Positions 23,632-35,180 of a DNA stretch of 64,000 nucleotides are shown in pieces (the stretch's first letter is position 1; every line of letters starts with the position of its first letter). Where the stretch lies: positions 62,001 to 126,000 of the forward strand of contig JAJOHG010000016.1 of the NCBI GenBank assembly GCA_021029095.1, given 5' to 3'. Origin of the DNA: Phellopilus nigrolimitatus. Its lineage: Eukaryota > Basidiomycota > Agaricomycetes > Hymenochaetales > Hymenochaetaceae. The notes beneath the pieces are model-generated. The model had not been told where the DNA came from and searched no databases. It saw only the letters and a list, made by a program, of their open reading frames with translations. The translations under genes were made by a program, and so were the position numbers.

Positions 23632-23882
23632 CGGAAAAGTCTTTCCCCCCCCCCCCCACCTAAAAAAGGAAGGCAGTTCCCGTCCGCCTTGTCGACACAA
23701 AGACGGTATCAAATATTGTTTGACTGCGCATGATCTTTGCTTTAAATGCGTATTGTAAACATACAATACGTACTTGCTAACTCTTTTTTGAATGTGTTGA
23801 GCTGGCAGCACACCATAGGCAACGACCTTTGCTACGCAGGCGGGAACCGCCTTCCTTTTCCAGGGGGGCGAAGACTTTTCTG
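23632..23882. mobile_element. Related older MITE-like element
   Basis: About 200 bp beyond the first element a second inverted pair occurs. The left end reads GGAAAAGTCTTTCCCCC and the right end, inverted, GAAAAGTCTTCGCCCCC; both continue into AAGGAAGG.GGTTCCCG, the same inner motif as in the first element. The ends are more diverged, one holds a long C tract and the TA duplication is not clean, so it is an older relative. Length about 251 bp, no coding capacity. Confidence 0.65.
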
Positions 23883-24519
23883 ATTCGCCAAAACAAATGC
23901 GTCTTCCATTGCTCCTTACGCCAAGCCTTCCTGTTGCTCAGGTCGTTTCCGGAAGTAAAATATTAACTTTCTACTGTTCGCGGCTTGATTCCGTCTGACC
24001 AGTGTTTCCAACCGGAAGCAACTAAATCAAGGTGAAAGTTGGGCATGAGCAAAGGACCATGGCCGTAGTGGCTCAATTGGTCACTCCAAGCTGCACATTT
24101 GTCGCTGATAGCTAATCGGTGCTCCTGCCAAACCGGTGATAGGTTTCCACACTAACTGGGTTACATAATCTCTTTATGTGCGTGGGAAAACGACTAGAAC
24201 CAGATCTCCAAACTTCGACACCACTTTTCTTTCTTCCGGTACCCTTGCGCAGACGAAAAATGTTCCAAATCTCTCGGGTAGTGATGATGAGGGCGACTGC
24301 GGATTGCGGTTGTCGTCATCCGAGAAACAAGCGAAAGCACGTCCCAACTGTTCTTCTAGCGAGAAAACAAAACAAAACAGACAATTTGATTGTACTAGCT
24401 TACCCATAAAACCTGAGACATTGCTCTTCCTTCGTGCAAATTGACCTCGACGCTTCGCCGTCGCCGCTGCCGACGTCGTCCTGGAGGCTATTTCTCCCTC
24501 GTTCATAGCAGTTTGAAGG
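23883..24519. other. Intergenic stretch upstream of the mannosyltransferase
   Basis: Promoter and probable 5' UTR of the next gene. No supported gene; a tRNA-like A-box at about 24070 lacks a B-box partner. Confidence 0.35.
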
Positions 24520-26003
24520 ATGTCGAAGCCGAACGTGCGTTTCGACTATGAGAGCCTCTCGCGGATTCGGATGCCGGCAGGCAGGCCCTTGCGCCTTCTC
24601 ATTGCTGTCGCTGGTCTCATTTGCGTGGTACGCCAGCCTTCTGAATTGTGACACGACAAGCAGTACAGTTTTAAAACCACGGTTTTTCTAGGGCGCCCTT
24701 TTCATGTCTCCCCGGGCGCGTGAATATGTACCGTACGGACAACACCGCGTGGATGAATATATTAGTCCAGAGGCTTCCCCCATGCCCGCGCATCCAAACA
24801 TTCCTGTAAATGTCACTGCCTCCGCGCCTGCGGCCGACCCGTACACTCACCGCGCGAACGCGACGCTCCTCATGCTCGCGCGCAACGAGGAGCTCGATTA
24901 CGTTGACGCGAGCATGCGCGCGCTCGAGCAGGCGTTCAACTACAAGCGCAAGTACCCGTGGATCTTCCTCAACGAGGTCCCGTTCACGCTGGAGTTCAAG
25001 CAGCGCGTGCGCACGCTCACGAACGCCGAGGTGCACTTCGGGCTCATCCCGAGAGACCACTGGTACCCGCCCGCCTCGATCGATGACGAGCGCTACGACC
25101 GCGATCGCAAGGCCATGGCGGCGATCCCCGACATCCCTTACGCGGACAGCAAATCGTACAGGAACATGTGCCGCTTCAATTCAGGCTTCTTCTACCGCCA
25201 CGAGCTCCTTGACCAATACAGATGGTACTGGAGGGTGGAGCCCAACGTCAACTTCCCGTGCGACATCCCGTACGACCCCTTTGCGTATATGATCCAGAAC
25301 AACAAGCGCTACTCCTTTACAATCACTCTTTCCGAGTTTATGGAGACGATTCCGACGCTTTGGGACCATGCCAAGAGTGAGCAGCCTGTTCATTCCACAC
25401 GTTGCGGACTTGCTGTCTAATTTTTTTTTCAATCACGTAGGCTTCATGTCGAAGAACCCAGAGTACATCGCGAAAAACAACGCGCTTCCCTTCATCACCG
25501 ACGATGGGGGCAAGACGTTCAACGGATGTCACAGTGAGCCTCTCTTCTCCCGCTTTTCGAACTCCTCGCCTAATAGTCTCCGCCAGTCTGGTCGAACTTC
25601 GAGATCGCCGACCTGGACTTCTTCCGCTCGGATGCCTACCAGGCCTTCTTCAAGTCTCTCGATGCGACGGGCAATTTCTACTACGAGCGCTGGGGCGACG
25701 CGCCCGTGCACAGCATCGCCGCCGCGCTGTTCCTCCCGCGCGACCAGCTCCACTACTTCCGCGATATCGGCTACACCCACAAGCCATTCTCCAACTGCCC
25801 AGACAGCCCGATGAACCAGCAGCGCAGGTGCGGATGCAACCCGCCCGAGGGCTTCCAGATCGTCGGTGCGTGCTGCTAGTGTCTTTCCCTTTTCTTTCTT
25901 TCTGTGTCTGACAGTTTCCTTGCTTTGCGTATATGCAGAGCCGAAAGGCAGTCTATGCCTGAAGAGATTCGAGGCGCTCTTCCCGGATAAACTAGTTGGC
26001 TGA
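24520..26003 (+). CDS. GT15 alpha-1,2-mannosyltransferase (KRE2/KTR/MNT1 family)
   Basis: Exons 24520-24627, 24692-25376, 25441-25533, 25587-25865, 25939-26003; 409 aa. A short cytosolic N-terminus (MSKPNVRFDYESLSRIRMPA) is followed by one signal-anchor helix (RLLIAVAGLICVGALF), giving a type II Golgi topology. The catalytic domain has NATLLMLARNEELDYV, FNYKRKYPWIFLNEVPFT, SYRNMCRFNSGFFYRHELL, YWRVEPNVNFPCDI, FWSNFEIADLDFFRS-like and YYERWGDAPVHSIAAALFL. The YxRVEPxVxFxCD element is the DXD-like nucleotide-sugar site region of GT15 enzymes, and the Glu in FEIADLDFF is the expected catalytic nucleophile. Members elongate O- and N-linked mannans from GDP-mannose. Which paralog (KTR, KRE2 or MNT) cannot be told here. 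Confidence 0.92.
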
Positions 26004-27164
26004 CGGGCCTGTCGCAAACAGTTGTATCTCTGTCTTTTACAGACATTTGAATTCTAGAGTATAGAATTCCCGGACGTGTATAATTATTAATACTAGAGCA
26101 GCTCATACCTACTATATGATTTCCTATTCTCTGGTTGTGCCATGTCCACTGGCTTGGTCAAGGAAGTGGGTCGTTCCAGCCTCCGCAATAGAAGACCAGT
26201 CGGTGACAGACAACTTCTTTATCCCCAGTCATTCGCGGCCTCAATGAAGTTGGAGCCAAGGTGTACACACCAGCGAAAACTGACTCGAGGCCGTTCTCAT
26301 GAACCAGAAGTTTGCCACCCTACTAAATTCAAAAGAACCTCTTCACAACCAACCTAACTTACGTTTCCTTTCACTTTTTTAGAGCAAGGAAGTCACTATA
26401 AACGGTAGGCTCGAACCGCTTGAACCGGGAGTCCGCCTTCTAGACGATGTGTACGCCATTGTCGTCGCCAGACAGTCCGTCATTTACAATGCCGGTGGAT
26501 CGCCTGACACGTACGAGCCGCCGCGCACGTTCAGAAAGCGGTACGCATCCGCACGCCGCCTATGGGCAGGTCCTCCGTGCGCCGCAAGAGCAGAGACCAA
26601 GAACTACCTCGGCTCCCCCGATTGGCGCAGCATAGAGAAGGTCCTGTACCCCTTACGGAGATGCCAAGGAAGTAGACAAGCGCCTGCCGCAGTAGATTAC
26701 ACTTGCACACTTGCATGCAGAATATGTCCTCGCCGGGGAGGGAGACGCGGAAAACAGAAAGTATTTCCACAGTACGGACGTTGATAAAAACGTAGATGTT
26801 CGTAGAGGTGCATGTGTCAATGGTCTCTAAGTGGAGGGGTCGAACTGAACAATGCATCGGACTAGAAAGTGTTCGCGATTTCCAAGGTCCAGCTTCAATA
26901 GAAATCCGAAGGAGGTCATAAGTCTACACAGTAGGTGAGAATGTTGCAATTCGAGTGAAGCCTCCGAAGACATTGCAGCGGTTATGGAGGTCAAGAGTCA
27001 AGTGGAATGCGTGTTGTTACATCGGCAACCACGACCACCTCTCTTCACTACTGTCTCTTCGTATTGGCGTGTTTTCACACTTCGTTTCACGTCAATAGCA
27101 AGACATCTGCATAGATAATCAACTTCTTGCATTCTGTGACCCGCCACTGGGCGGAATCAGCAGC
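26004..27164. other. Intergenic stretch with an unassigned coding-like fragment (about 26225-26550)
   Basis: Two neighbouring plus-strand stretches look protein-coding: VIRGLNEVGAKVYTPAKTDS following an AG at about 26225, and SKEVTINGRLEPLEPGVRLL then DDVYAIVVARQSVIYNAGG after TTTTTAG at about 26383. They stay open to about 26550 but no credible start, catalytic motif or 3' end is found, and I do not recognise the family. It may be a relic of a longer gene. The rest, up to the PP4C start, holds nothing I can support. Confidence 0.3.
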
Positions 27165-28338
27165 ATGCCCAGCGACTTGGACAAGTAAGTGCGTGAACGC
27201 GCTGCACATCAGAGTCGGTACACATTGTACTCATTCCTCCACAAAGCCAAATTGCCCAGCTCATCCGCTGCGAACCGATCTCAGAAGAACAAGTGAAGCA
27301 GCTTTGTCTGAAGGCGCGTGAGATCCTTATCGAGGAGGGGAATGTGCAGGTAGTGGATTCGCCGGTAACAGTGAGTACGTCGCACATCCTGAAAGGATGA
27401 CTGATTCGAGCTTAAGGGCCCGCTCACAAGATATGCGGCGATATACATGGCCAGTTCTGGGACATGATGGAACTTTTTAAAGTCGGCGGCTTCTGCCCAG
27501 AGACAAACTACCTGTTCATGGGCGACTTCGTCGACCGCGGCTTTTACTCTGTCGAGACTTTTCTTCTGCTGCTCGCCTATAAAGTGCGCTACCCAGACCG
27601 AATCACACTCATCCGAGGAAACCACGAGTCGCGCCAGATCACGCAGGTGTACGGGTTTTACGACGAATGCCAACGAAAGTACGGCTCTGCGAACGTCTGG
27701 CGTTACTGTTGCGAGGTGTTCGATTATCTCGCGCTCGGCGCGATCGTTGATGGGAGCGTGTTTTGCGTACACGGAGGTCTCAGTCCAAATTTGCATGGGG
27801 TCGACCAGGTATGTCATGTCACTTCTGGGTTTGGCAAGAAAGAATGTGATGCATAAATTACACTCTTTATGTTATGATTAGATTCGCGCAATTGACCGAA
27901 AACAAGAAGTCCCCCATGACGGACCCATGTGCGACCTCCTCTGGTCAGATCCCGATGATATTCAAGGCTGGGGCCTATCTCCGCGCGGGGCTGGTTTCCT
28001 CTTTGGCGGGGACATCACCAAAGCCTTCGCGCACAACAACGCGATCGACCTCATTGCGCGCGCTCATCAGCTCGCGATGGAGGGCTACAAACTCATGTTC
28101 GATAACACCATCGTCACCGTGTGGAGCGCGCCGAACTACTGCTATAGGTGCGGGAATGTCGCATCGATACTTGAACTCGACGAGCATTTAGGCCAAGAGT
28201 ACAAAGTATTTCAACATGCTCCTTCCGTGCGTCGTTTATACCGCCCCTATATCCGTATCTCAAATGCTAATTTGCCTGATGGTGTAGGATGTACGATCCA
28301 TACCTGCCAAAAGACCTCCAGCCGAATATTTCCTGTGA
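27165..28338 (+). CDS. PPH3: Serine/threonine protein phosphatase 4 catalytic subunit
   Basis: Exons 27165-27184, 27247-27370, 27431-27808, 27882-28226, 28288-28338; 305 aa, close to the usual 307. Metal-binding and catalytic PPP motifs are present in order: GDIHGQF, GDFVDRG, RGNHESR, and the HGGLSP and RAHQ histidines. [38 protein letters not shown] sequence and [17 protein letters not shown] separate PP4 from PP2A and PP6. The C-terminus ends PPAEYFL; PP2A-family members are carboxymethylated at this Leu. PP4 dephosphorylates gamma-H2AX and other DNA-damage substrates with PSY2/PP4R2-type regulators (not in this window). The first exon is only 20 nt. Confidence 0.94.
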
Positions 28339-29322
28339 TCTGTGTTTTTGCTCTACTTTCTGTTGCATTATGTTTTTGGTTTGACGGTGTCCTGAAGACT
28401 GTCCACTGTAGCCTTACTTGTTCTAGATCGTTATCCACCCGCTTCATATGCTTTGCAATTCAGTTCCAGCTCCGTTTGGGGCATGCGGAGGAAGGCTCAT
28501 ACCTTCAAATCTTCAAGATTGCTGGATGTGAGTTCGACACTGAGCACCAGACATCTGCCTGGCCTATCTGAACTATGCGCTTTTTGAGGCTTAGCTTTGG
28601 GTACTGACACATATACCAAAGACTTTTGCATCTAATTTCACGGAAACTCGGCGCGGAGGGTTCCAATCGACTCTTCGCCGTCGACAAGATCTCCGTCACC
28701 AGACACGGATCGTCCGGCAAAAGACACATTCGCAGAAAACGCTTAATTCTGCTGTTCATACTGTATCCCAGCTCCTAGAGGTTCAACGAGATTCTACGGA
28801 ACGAAATGTGGTGAGGTGCAGAAGATTAACACTGACACAGGTTTATCACCTTTCCCTGTGAGGCTTTGACAAAGACTGCCAGCCTCTTCTGTTTTGCGTT
28901 TCGTACTTATATACTGCAAACCGGGGTTGAAGATTGAAATTATGCTTTAGTTAGTATGGGGGAAACACTTTACAGTAAGCTGGTTGATACTCTGTCCTGA
29001 AAGCACTGTTTCACATATTCTGTATTAATTAAGTCCATTCATTACGATTGCGGAGTTCAAAGACGGGCTCTGTATTTGCAGAAGTCCTGCTCGGCTCATA
29101 TCTATTGCTGCGCAACGTCTTCCGTCGTTTGTCGTACCTTTCTTTTGGTTCGAACTCTTTTTTGTCTCTAACATATTAACTGGAGAGTTTCAACATTCAT
29201 GAATATTATGCTCATGAAGTTCGCGGTTGTGGCGTGTGAAAATAATTCTGGTTCAGGCATTCCCAAACGCATCTCGCCTCCAAAAATTCCTGACTATTCC
29301 ATTCCAAAATCTTGTCTTAAAA
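28339..29322. other. Intergenic stretch
   Basis: About 1 kb between PP4C and EBP2. Open frames here match nothing recognisable and have no supporting splice pattern. Confidence 0.35.
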
Positions 29323-30816
29323 ATGCCTGGAAACGTCAACAAAACAAAGTCTAAGGAGACCAAGAAGACTGCAAAACCAGTTGTCGCTTCTGCGCAACCT
29401 GCAACTAGGCCGACGAAAATTGTGCAAGCAGAACTGAGCTCGGAGGATGAAGACGACGAAGACGAAGACGGCGGCGTGGACGAAGAGGGGATGGCGAAGC
29501 TAATGAAGGCGCTTGGCAAAGATGGCTTGGACGACATCGGGAATATGCAGCTAGGCGTGCTAGAAGGTGGCGAGGATGATAGTGAAGAGGATGGGAGTGG
29601 AGAGGACGAGGACGGTGAAGGAGAGGAAGATTTAGAGGACGAGGTAGAAGGCGAGGGTGCAGAGGGGAGCGGGTCTGGCGAGGAAGGCAGTGATGAGGAC
29701 GAAGATGAACTCGAGGTCTCCGTGGATGCTTCAAAGGTGAAGGCGTCGAAGGGGACTGGGGGCGTCAAGGAAACGGAGGAGGAGGAAAGAGAAGAAGAGG
29801 AAATAGCTCTCGAGGATGCAGAATCTGTTGACGAGGACGTTGTTCCCCGCCAAAAGCTTGTCGTGGATAACAAGGTACGAGTTCGAAGCTTTAGGTATCA
29901 GATACCCTTTCGTTAAATGTATGCATGAATTACTTTCAGGTTGCCCTGGAGCGCATCCGTGACACAATAAAACTGGACTCGAGTCTGTCCTGGACGGAAA
30001 CATTGACAGTCACATATCCGGAAGTCATCGAGGTCGACGTGGACGACGACTTGAACCGTGAACTTGCTTTGTATGTTTTTGGTTGTACCGTGTTTCTAAC
30101 TTTGACTGAAATCTAAGACAATTAGCTACAAGCAGGCACTGCATGGCGCAACCTCGGCCCGAAAACTTGCGGACCAGCACAAGCTGGCCTTTACCCGTCC
30201 GACTGACTACTTCGCCGAGATGGTTAAGTCCGACGCACATATGGAGCGCATTCGACAGAGGCTTCTGGACGAGGGTGCGTCGATCAAAAAGAGCGAGGAC
30301 AAGCGCAAGGAGCGCGAGGGCAAAAAGTTCGGAAAACAGGTGCAAATTGAGAAGCAAAAGGAGCGCGAACGAAGCAAAAAGGAGATGGAGGAGCGTTTGA
30401 AAGGTCTGAAGCGAAGTATGTCTTCTTTTCCTAAACAAATTTCATATCCTTCCCCCTTTCGCTCTTTTTTCTTTCTTTCTTTGGGCATCCACTGAGGCTT
30501 TTTTGATACAGAGAATAAGGACGTCCTAAACGATGCGCAGACTAATGACGATGCGTTTGACGTTGCTGTAGAGGACGCCATCTCCGATCGTCCGTCGAAA
30601 CGGTCGAAGGGCGCACCGCCTAAAATTTCCCGGAAGGGTAGGGATGCTAAGTTCGGGTTTGGGGGCAAGGACCGTCGGTCCAAGCAAAACACCCGAGAGA
30701 GCACAGAGAAGTTTGACTTTGGCAGTCGCAAGGGGGCTGGAGGAAAGGGTGCGACGAGCAGCAGTAAGCCAAAGCGCCTAGGGAAGAGCAGACGGATGGC
30801 GTCTAAAGGGCGATAG
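29323..30816 (+). CDS. EBP2: EBP2, ribosome biogenesis factor
   Basis: Exons 29323-29874, 29940-30070, 30126-30415, 30512-30816; 425 aa. The N-terminal half is very acidic (DEDDEDEDGGVDEEGMAKL and long E/D runs), as in other fungal EBP2 proteins. The conserved EBP2 core reads VALERIRDTIKLDSSLSWTE, DDDLNRELAFYKQAL, FTRPTDYFAEMVKSDAHME and GKKFGKQVQIEKQKERE, then the basic tail KFGFGGKDRRSKQNTRES and GKSRRMASKGR. EBP2 acts in the nucleolus in 27S pre-rRNA processing and 60S assembly, with RRS1 and BRX1. An alternative shortened reading at 30070 is excluded because only the spliced form gives RELAFYKQAL. Confidence 0.93.
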
Positions 30817-31007
30817 GCAGGATTTTCAGCCTTTTCCTTTTTTTTGCAGTCTTTTTTCTCGTCCATCGCTTTTCTCTCTGTTTGCCTCTGCGTTATTTTT
30901 GTTTCCGGAAATTTCGGGACTCCGCGCTATATGAGTAATTATATGGGCCGCTTGATTTGATGGGAATGTCCTGGACGGCCTCGACGACTCTGCCCTGAAC
31001 GACTACG

Positions 31008-32579
31008 ATGGCGATGCTTGGTGACATCCCATTAGAGATTGTTGAACTGATATTGTCCTATGCCGAGCCTATCGCCGTCGCCTGCTTCTCGCGGACGTGC
31101 CGTCTGTATTATACGTTAATTTATGAATCTGAGGACCAACATCTCTGGCGGTCGCTGTTTCTCTCTGAGGAAGAACTCTTTGATGACCCGCGCAAATGCC
31201 AAAACTCGCTGGGCGAACCTTTAGTGCTCGATGAATCTGAATACGACTGGCGGGGCGAGCTGCAGCGGCGCATTCGTGCACAGACCGTCGTCTACAATCC
31301 CGCCTGCTGCAGGGACGACGAGCTCGCTGAGGTTCTGGCGACCCTCGTCTCCGTGATAAATCACACGCTGCCCACGTCGGCGAACCACGCATCACTCGAG
31401 GTCTCCAAAAACCTGCTTTGGATTGCGCAGTGCCCGCTCGCCGAGTTCATCGAGTACCTGCACGCCCAGCGGACCGCGCTATCCCCCGAGCAACGCCAGC
31501 TCCTTGGGCAGCTGCACACACTCTTTGGGCTGCCTGTCTACGACCTCAAACCGGAGCGCCGCGTCGAGTCGCGCGCGTACGTCTACGACATGCGCAACTA
31601 CACGGAGGAGAACTGCTGGGGCCCATTCACCCACGACGGGCGCAGGGCAGTGAATTGGGAGCACCTGCAGGCCGTGCAGCATGTCATGGCGATGCACATT
31701 GCGGAACGGCAGATGGAGAGCGTTGTATTGAACTCCATGATTCTCTTTGTGTACTGTCAGGCGCAGCTTGCAGATGTGTCGGAGGCAGAGGACGACTGGA
31801 TCGATTGGGCGGGCGTGGAGGGGGTTTGGGACTGTTCATTCTGTTTTGTAGACCATCGTGATCTTACAAGTGCGTTCCCTTTTCTTACACTAGATCCCGC
31901 TTATATCTCTTTCAATACAGCCTACAACGACCCAGAGGTAATATTGTGTCTATTCGTCTTTTGTCGAACATCGTTCACCTGGCACCGCACAGTTCCTATA
32001 CGAAGAGCCTCGGGACATTTCGCTATTCGAATCCCCTGCGTTTCTCGAGGTTTTCCGCTCTTTCAATGTATACATGCGCGTCACGGGCAACGTGCCCAAT
32101 CCGAAGCATCCAACGCGGCCAGCCATTGTGTTCGAGGGAGTCGTGCATGACATGCATACCATGATCGGCGAAGTGAGCGTCGCCCCCGACAACACAGTTC
32201 GCTGGAGTTTCGTAAGTTATCATGTCACCGCGCTATCTCGAAAGTACCCCCTCGAACAGCTCCTATGTAGACGTCAGGCGAGAATAACCAGATGATATGG
32301 AGGTCTGTCTCGACTGTGCTTGTTATGCCCTTCTCTTAAATGTTGACATTGATACTATCCTCAGCTCGGAAGGTGTGCAGATTGGTCCTGCCCAATCGAC
32401 GTTTGGTGTGCTTGGGACTTGGACTACTGTCTTCCACGATGAGCAGGACCCGATCGGTACGTGACCTTCTTTCACCCCTATGAAGAGTCGCTGAAGGATG
32501 AACATAATCAGGGCCATTTTGGCTTCGCAAAGACCAGGACAAAACCCACATAACAGGCGTGCTTGACGACAACGCTTAA
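31008..32579 (+). CDS. Conserved F-box protein (different family from the cluster)
   Basis: Exons 31008-31869, 31921-31937, 31993-32211, 32271-32302, 32365-32456, 32512-32579; 429 aa. The N-terminal F-box reads GDIPLEIVELILSYAEPIAVACFSRTC, with HLWRSLF closing it. The rest is globular (YVYDMRNYTEENCWGPF, WEHLQAVQHVMAMHIAERQ, VTGNVPNPKHPTRPAIVFEG, STFGVLGTWTTVFHDEQDPI, PFWLRK). Exon 2 is only 17 nt and exon 4 only 32 nt; both are needed to hold the frame. It lacks the knuckle and C-terminal cysteines of the clustered family. It is presumably an SCF substrate receptor; the substrate is unknown. Confidence 0.82.
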
Positions 32580-32809
32580 CGACAAACGTTTGACGAGGCA
32601 CGCGGTTCCACAGAATGTACATAGTATTAACTTGTAGAACTTGTGTTCATTTCATCTTCATTCTTATCTACAGTGCTTGGGGACTCGTGGACAATGTACA
32701 CGTACACGTATGTCCGCTAAATAGAAAGTAGAGGGGCTGTATGCAAACAAATTCTGATTGTCTTGTACTGTAGTTAGTAATAAGAATTTGTCTAGAGTCT
32801 CTATGGCCA

Positions 32810-33540
32810 TCATTCGCATTTTACTTCTCTGATGTAAGCATGTCTGAAATTTTGACTTTAGAAAAGATAAACTGGAAGGGGAAAATGAGTACCACCCACC
32901 TAGCTCGTAAATGTGCATCAAGTTTTCCTAGACAAAAGAAGAACTGATCAGAACCATATAACGCGCATTGCTCGCATTGATGATTCGAGAAGAGTAATCC
33001 TGCTGCACAATCTGCGCAGCTACACTTCTTGACCCATTTATCGACACCGGGAGGATCGGATTTATCATTAGAGTCACGCCTTAAACCAGTGTGGATCGCG
33101 AGTGGCTTCGTCTGCTCTACGACATCGTGGTCGAAAATCAATGTCACATCCGACTTGCGCAGCCTGTCGAGAAAAAAAATTAAATTAAATTCTGTATAAG
33201 CCCGAGACACATGTGAAGGGACTGACTCTTTCGCCCTCTCCGTAATCTCGAAAATGCAATATTCATCGTTAAAATGTTTTATCTTGTTATATGAGGTTCG
33301 TTAGGCCGTTGTGTCGAACCGGTAATTAAGAAAACATGAACATACGAGATCGAACCATGTCATCAACATTCGGACTTCAGGTAGACAGCACATGCATACG
33401 AAAGACATGCCGAGAGAATTTGCATCGTCCATGGTGCTATCCGGTGGCAATTCTGTAGCAGCAATTAAGGCCTCTGCAATGCCTACCAGGCGTTTCTTTG
33501 GGTTTCTACAGTTTTCATACGCGTCTTCTATCCATCTCAC
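32810..33540 (-). pseudogene. F-box/zinc family copy 2, C-terminal fragment only
   Basis: On the minus strand this holds only the last third of the family: RWIEDAYENCRNPKKRLVGI, SFVCMCCLPEVRMLMTWFDL, KSDVTLIFDHDVVEQ, KKCSCADCAAGLLF, HQCEQCALYG and KLDAHLRAR, with a last exon RHAYIREVKCE ending at 32810. The match to copy 5 (SFLCLCCAPEIRKLETW, KKCSCVPC, QCMHC, THVRARHG) is clear. The F-box, knuckle and helical region are missing; homology stops at about 33540, 18 nt from the start of the divergent RING gene. It is a 5'-truncated copy, possibly still expressed as a small zinc protein from its own MRWIEDAY start. Confidence 0.75.
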
Positions 33541-33558
33541 TCATCGTAGTTGATCTCT

Positions 33559-34649
33559 ATGGCGCCTTCAACGAGACCCGCGACGTCGCAAGCGTCCAAG
33601 CCACCTCGCGTTCGAGAACGGCGAGCCGCACAGTCCAAGGCGGCCCTGTCCCCGCGACCGCCTTCGCCAGACGTAATTGTGCTGTCCTCAGACGACGACG
33701 ACGTACCTTTGCGGCGGCCCCTGCCGAAACGCCAGCGGGCCGCTAACGCGGTCGTGCCGCAGCCGTCGACGGTGAAGGAGAAGGGAACCAACTGCGCGCG
33801 GGGGCGGACGTTGCTGGATGACATACAGGAAAGACAGTCGGGATCGAGCGATGTGGCCCGGCTGAGACTGGAAATCGAGGCGCTGAAAAAGGTGCGTTTC
33901 GAGCTTTGCTGTAAGCGGTGCAATGGCCTTACGGTGGGTATCACTGTCAGGAACGCGACAGGTTTAGATCACGTTGTGCTAAAGCGGAGGTTGCCGTGAA
34001 GACAGTTGAGGTAGAAAAGGACAAAGCCGTGGCCAAAGCGTCTGATCTTGAAAAATCGCTCAAGCGGAAAGCGACGTCCCAAAGACCTGTCAGTCATCAC
34101 ACCTACGCGCCACTTGTGTTACCTTACTCACAAGCTTGATTTGCAGGACTATTCCGAATTAGAAGACACTGTGTCATGCGAAATCTGCACTTTGAAAATG
34201 TGGAGTCCTGCTACGTACGTCTGCATCTACTTTGGCATCCTTTGTTATTTCCAACTGACGTTCGCCGCAGACTCGTCGGCTGCGGACACTCATTCTGCGA
34301 GAAATGCCTGCACGACTGGTTCAACACGGCATTCACGCAGCACGTGCAGCTGCACCCGGACTTCCTCGCGGGGCCACAGATCCCAGAGGACCTCGCCCGC
34401 CACAGCAACAACCCGCGCGTTGCCCCCGTCATCGAGCAGATCCGCGCGGATTTCCGCAAACGCGTCCCTAGCCCCGAGTATACGTGCCCGACGTGCCGCG
34501 TAGCGGTCAAGAGAAAACCCGTCGAGGTGTACGCGCTGAAGGAGTTCGTGCGCAAGGCTGCGAAGCTGTCGGGCGAAAGCGAGGAGGGCCCGCGACGCGC
34601 GAACAGGGCGGTCGGAAGCGTGTTTGACGGTTTTTTCCCGAAGAAATGA
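33559..34649 (+). CDS. RING-finger E3 ubiquitin ligase-like protein
   Basis: Exons 33559-33891, 33951-34088, 34147-34214, 34271-34649; 305 aa. A disordered basic N-terminus includes a short acidic patch (VIVLSSDDDD) that looks like a SUMO-interacting motif (hydrophobic core followed by acids). Next comes a predicted coiled coil (RLRLEIEALKKERDRFRSRC, KAEVAVKTVEVEKDKAVAKA) and a C-terminal RING with SCEICTLKM, LVGCGHSFCEKCLHDW and YTCPTCR. The RING is unusual in having about 55 residues between its CEKC and CPTC halves. A SIM plus RING suggests a SUMO-targeted ligase, but this is inference from short motifs. The gene is divergent to and nearly abuts F-box fragment copy 2. Confidence 0.8.
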
Positions 34650-35027
34650 ATACCCCCTACATTTTTTCCCTTTCTTCTTCACGTCTTTTACGCAGCATCT
34701 AATTTTCCTTATTCGTGGCATCGGCACTGTTTTTTGAATGTTCTTTGTATTTGATATTCACGTTTTGCAGCATCATAAGCTATCGGGTTCATTGGACTCT
34801 TCTTCCAGGTGACTTCAGTTGTGTAGGACTAGAGTCTGTACTCAACAAGCGGGGGGTCTTTTTTTACTACTGTATCGAGAATCCGCATTCTGTCTAGCCG
34901 ATAATTATCGTTCAGGATTGTCATAAGTACGCTCGCAGCTCCAAGGTATCGCCTACAGCATTTGGGGCCGCGACGGTTGAAAATGGCGCCGATCGCAAGT
35001 GACTCTTCGTAGTCTGTCAACATCGAA

Positions 35028-35180
35028 AATGCGAGAACGGTCTCACATAGAGAAGGCATCTCCGAGATTCTTCTGCGTGCCGAGTACATGTACGAGCGGA
35101 AGGCTGTACTATTTTGTTGTTTCTGAATCGACTTCTTTCTTTTATGTACCTCCTACAGACTCGACGTCGAACGCGCACGA
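35028..35180. repeat. Direct repeat, left copy
   Basis: The sequence from GAGAACGGTCTC through AGAGAAGGCATCT, CGAGATTCTTCTG, ACGAGCGGAAG, AATCGACTTCTTTC to CCTCCTACAGACTCGAC recurs in the same orientation at 37655-37805 with scattered mismatches and small indels. The pair brackets about 2.5 kb. No polypurine tract, primer site or retroelement frame is seen, so an LTR origin is only a possibility. Confidence 0.65.

Noticed and set aside
24060..24140. tRNA-like A-box (TGGCTCAATTGG)
   Set aside because: No B-box at the right distance and no acceptor stem pairing.
29253..29873. 206 aa Ser-rich minus-strand frame
   Set aside because: Reverse of the acidic GAG/GAC-rich EBP2 exon; Ser runs are the expected artefact.
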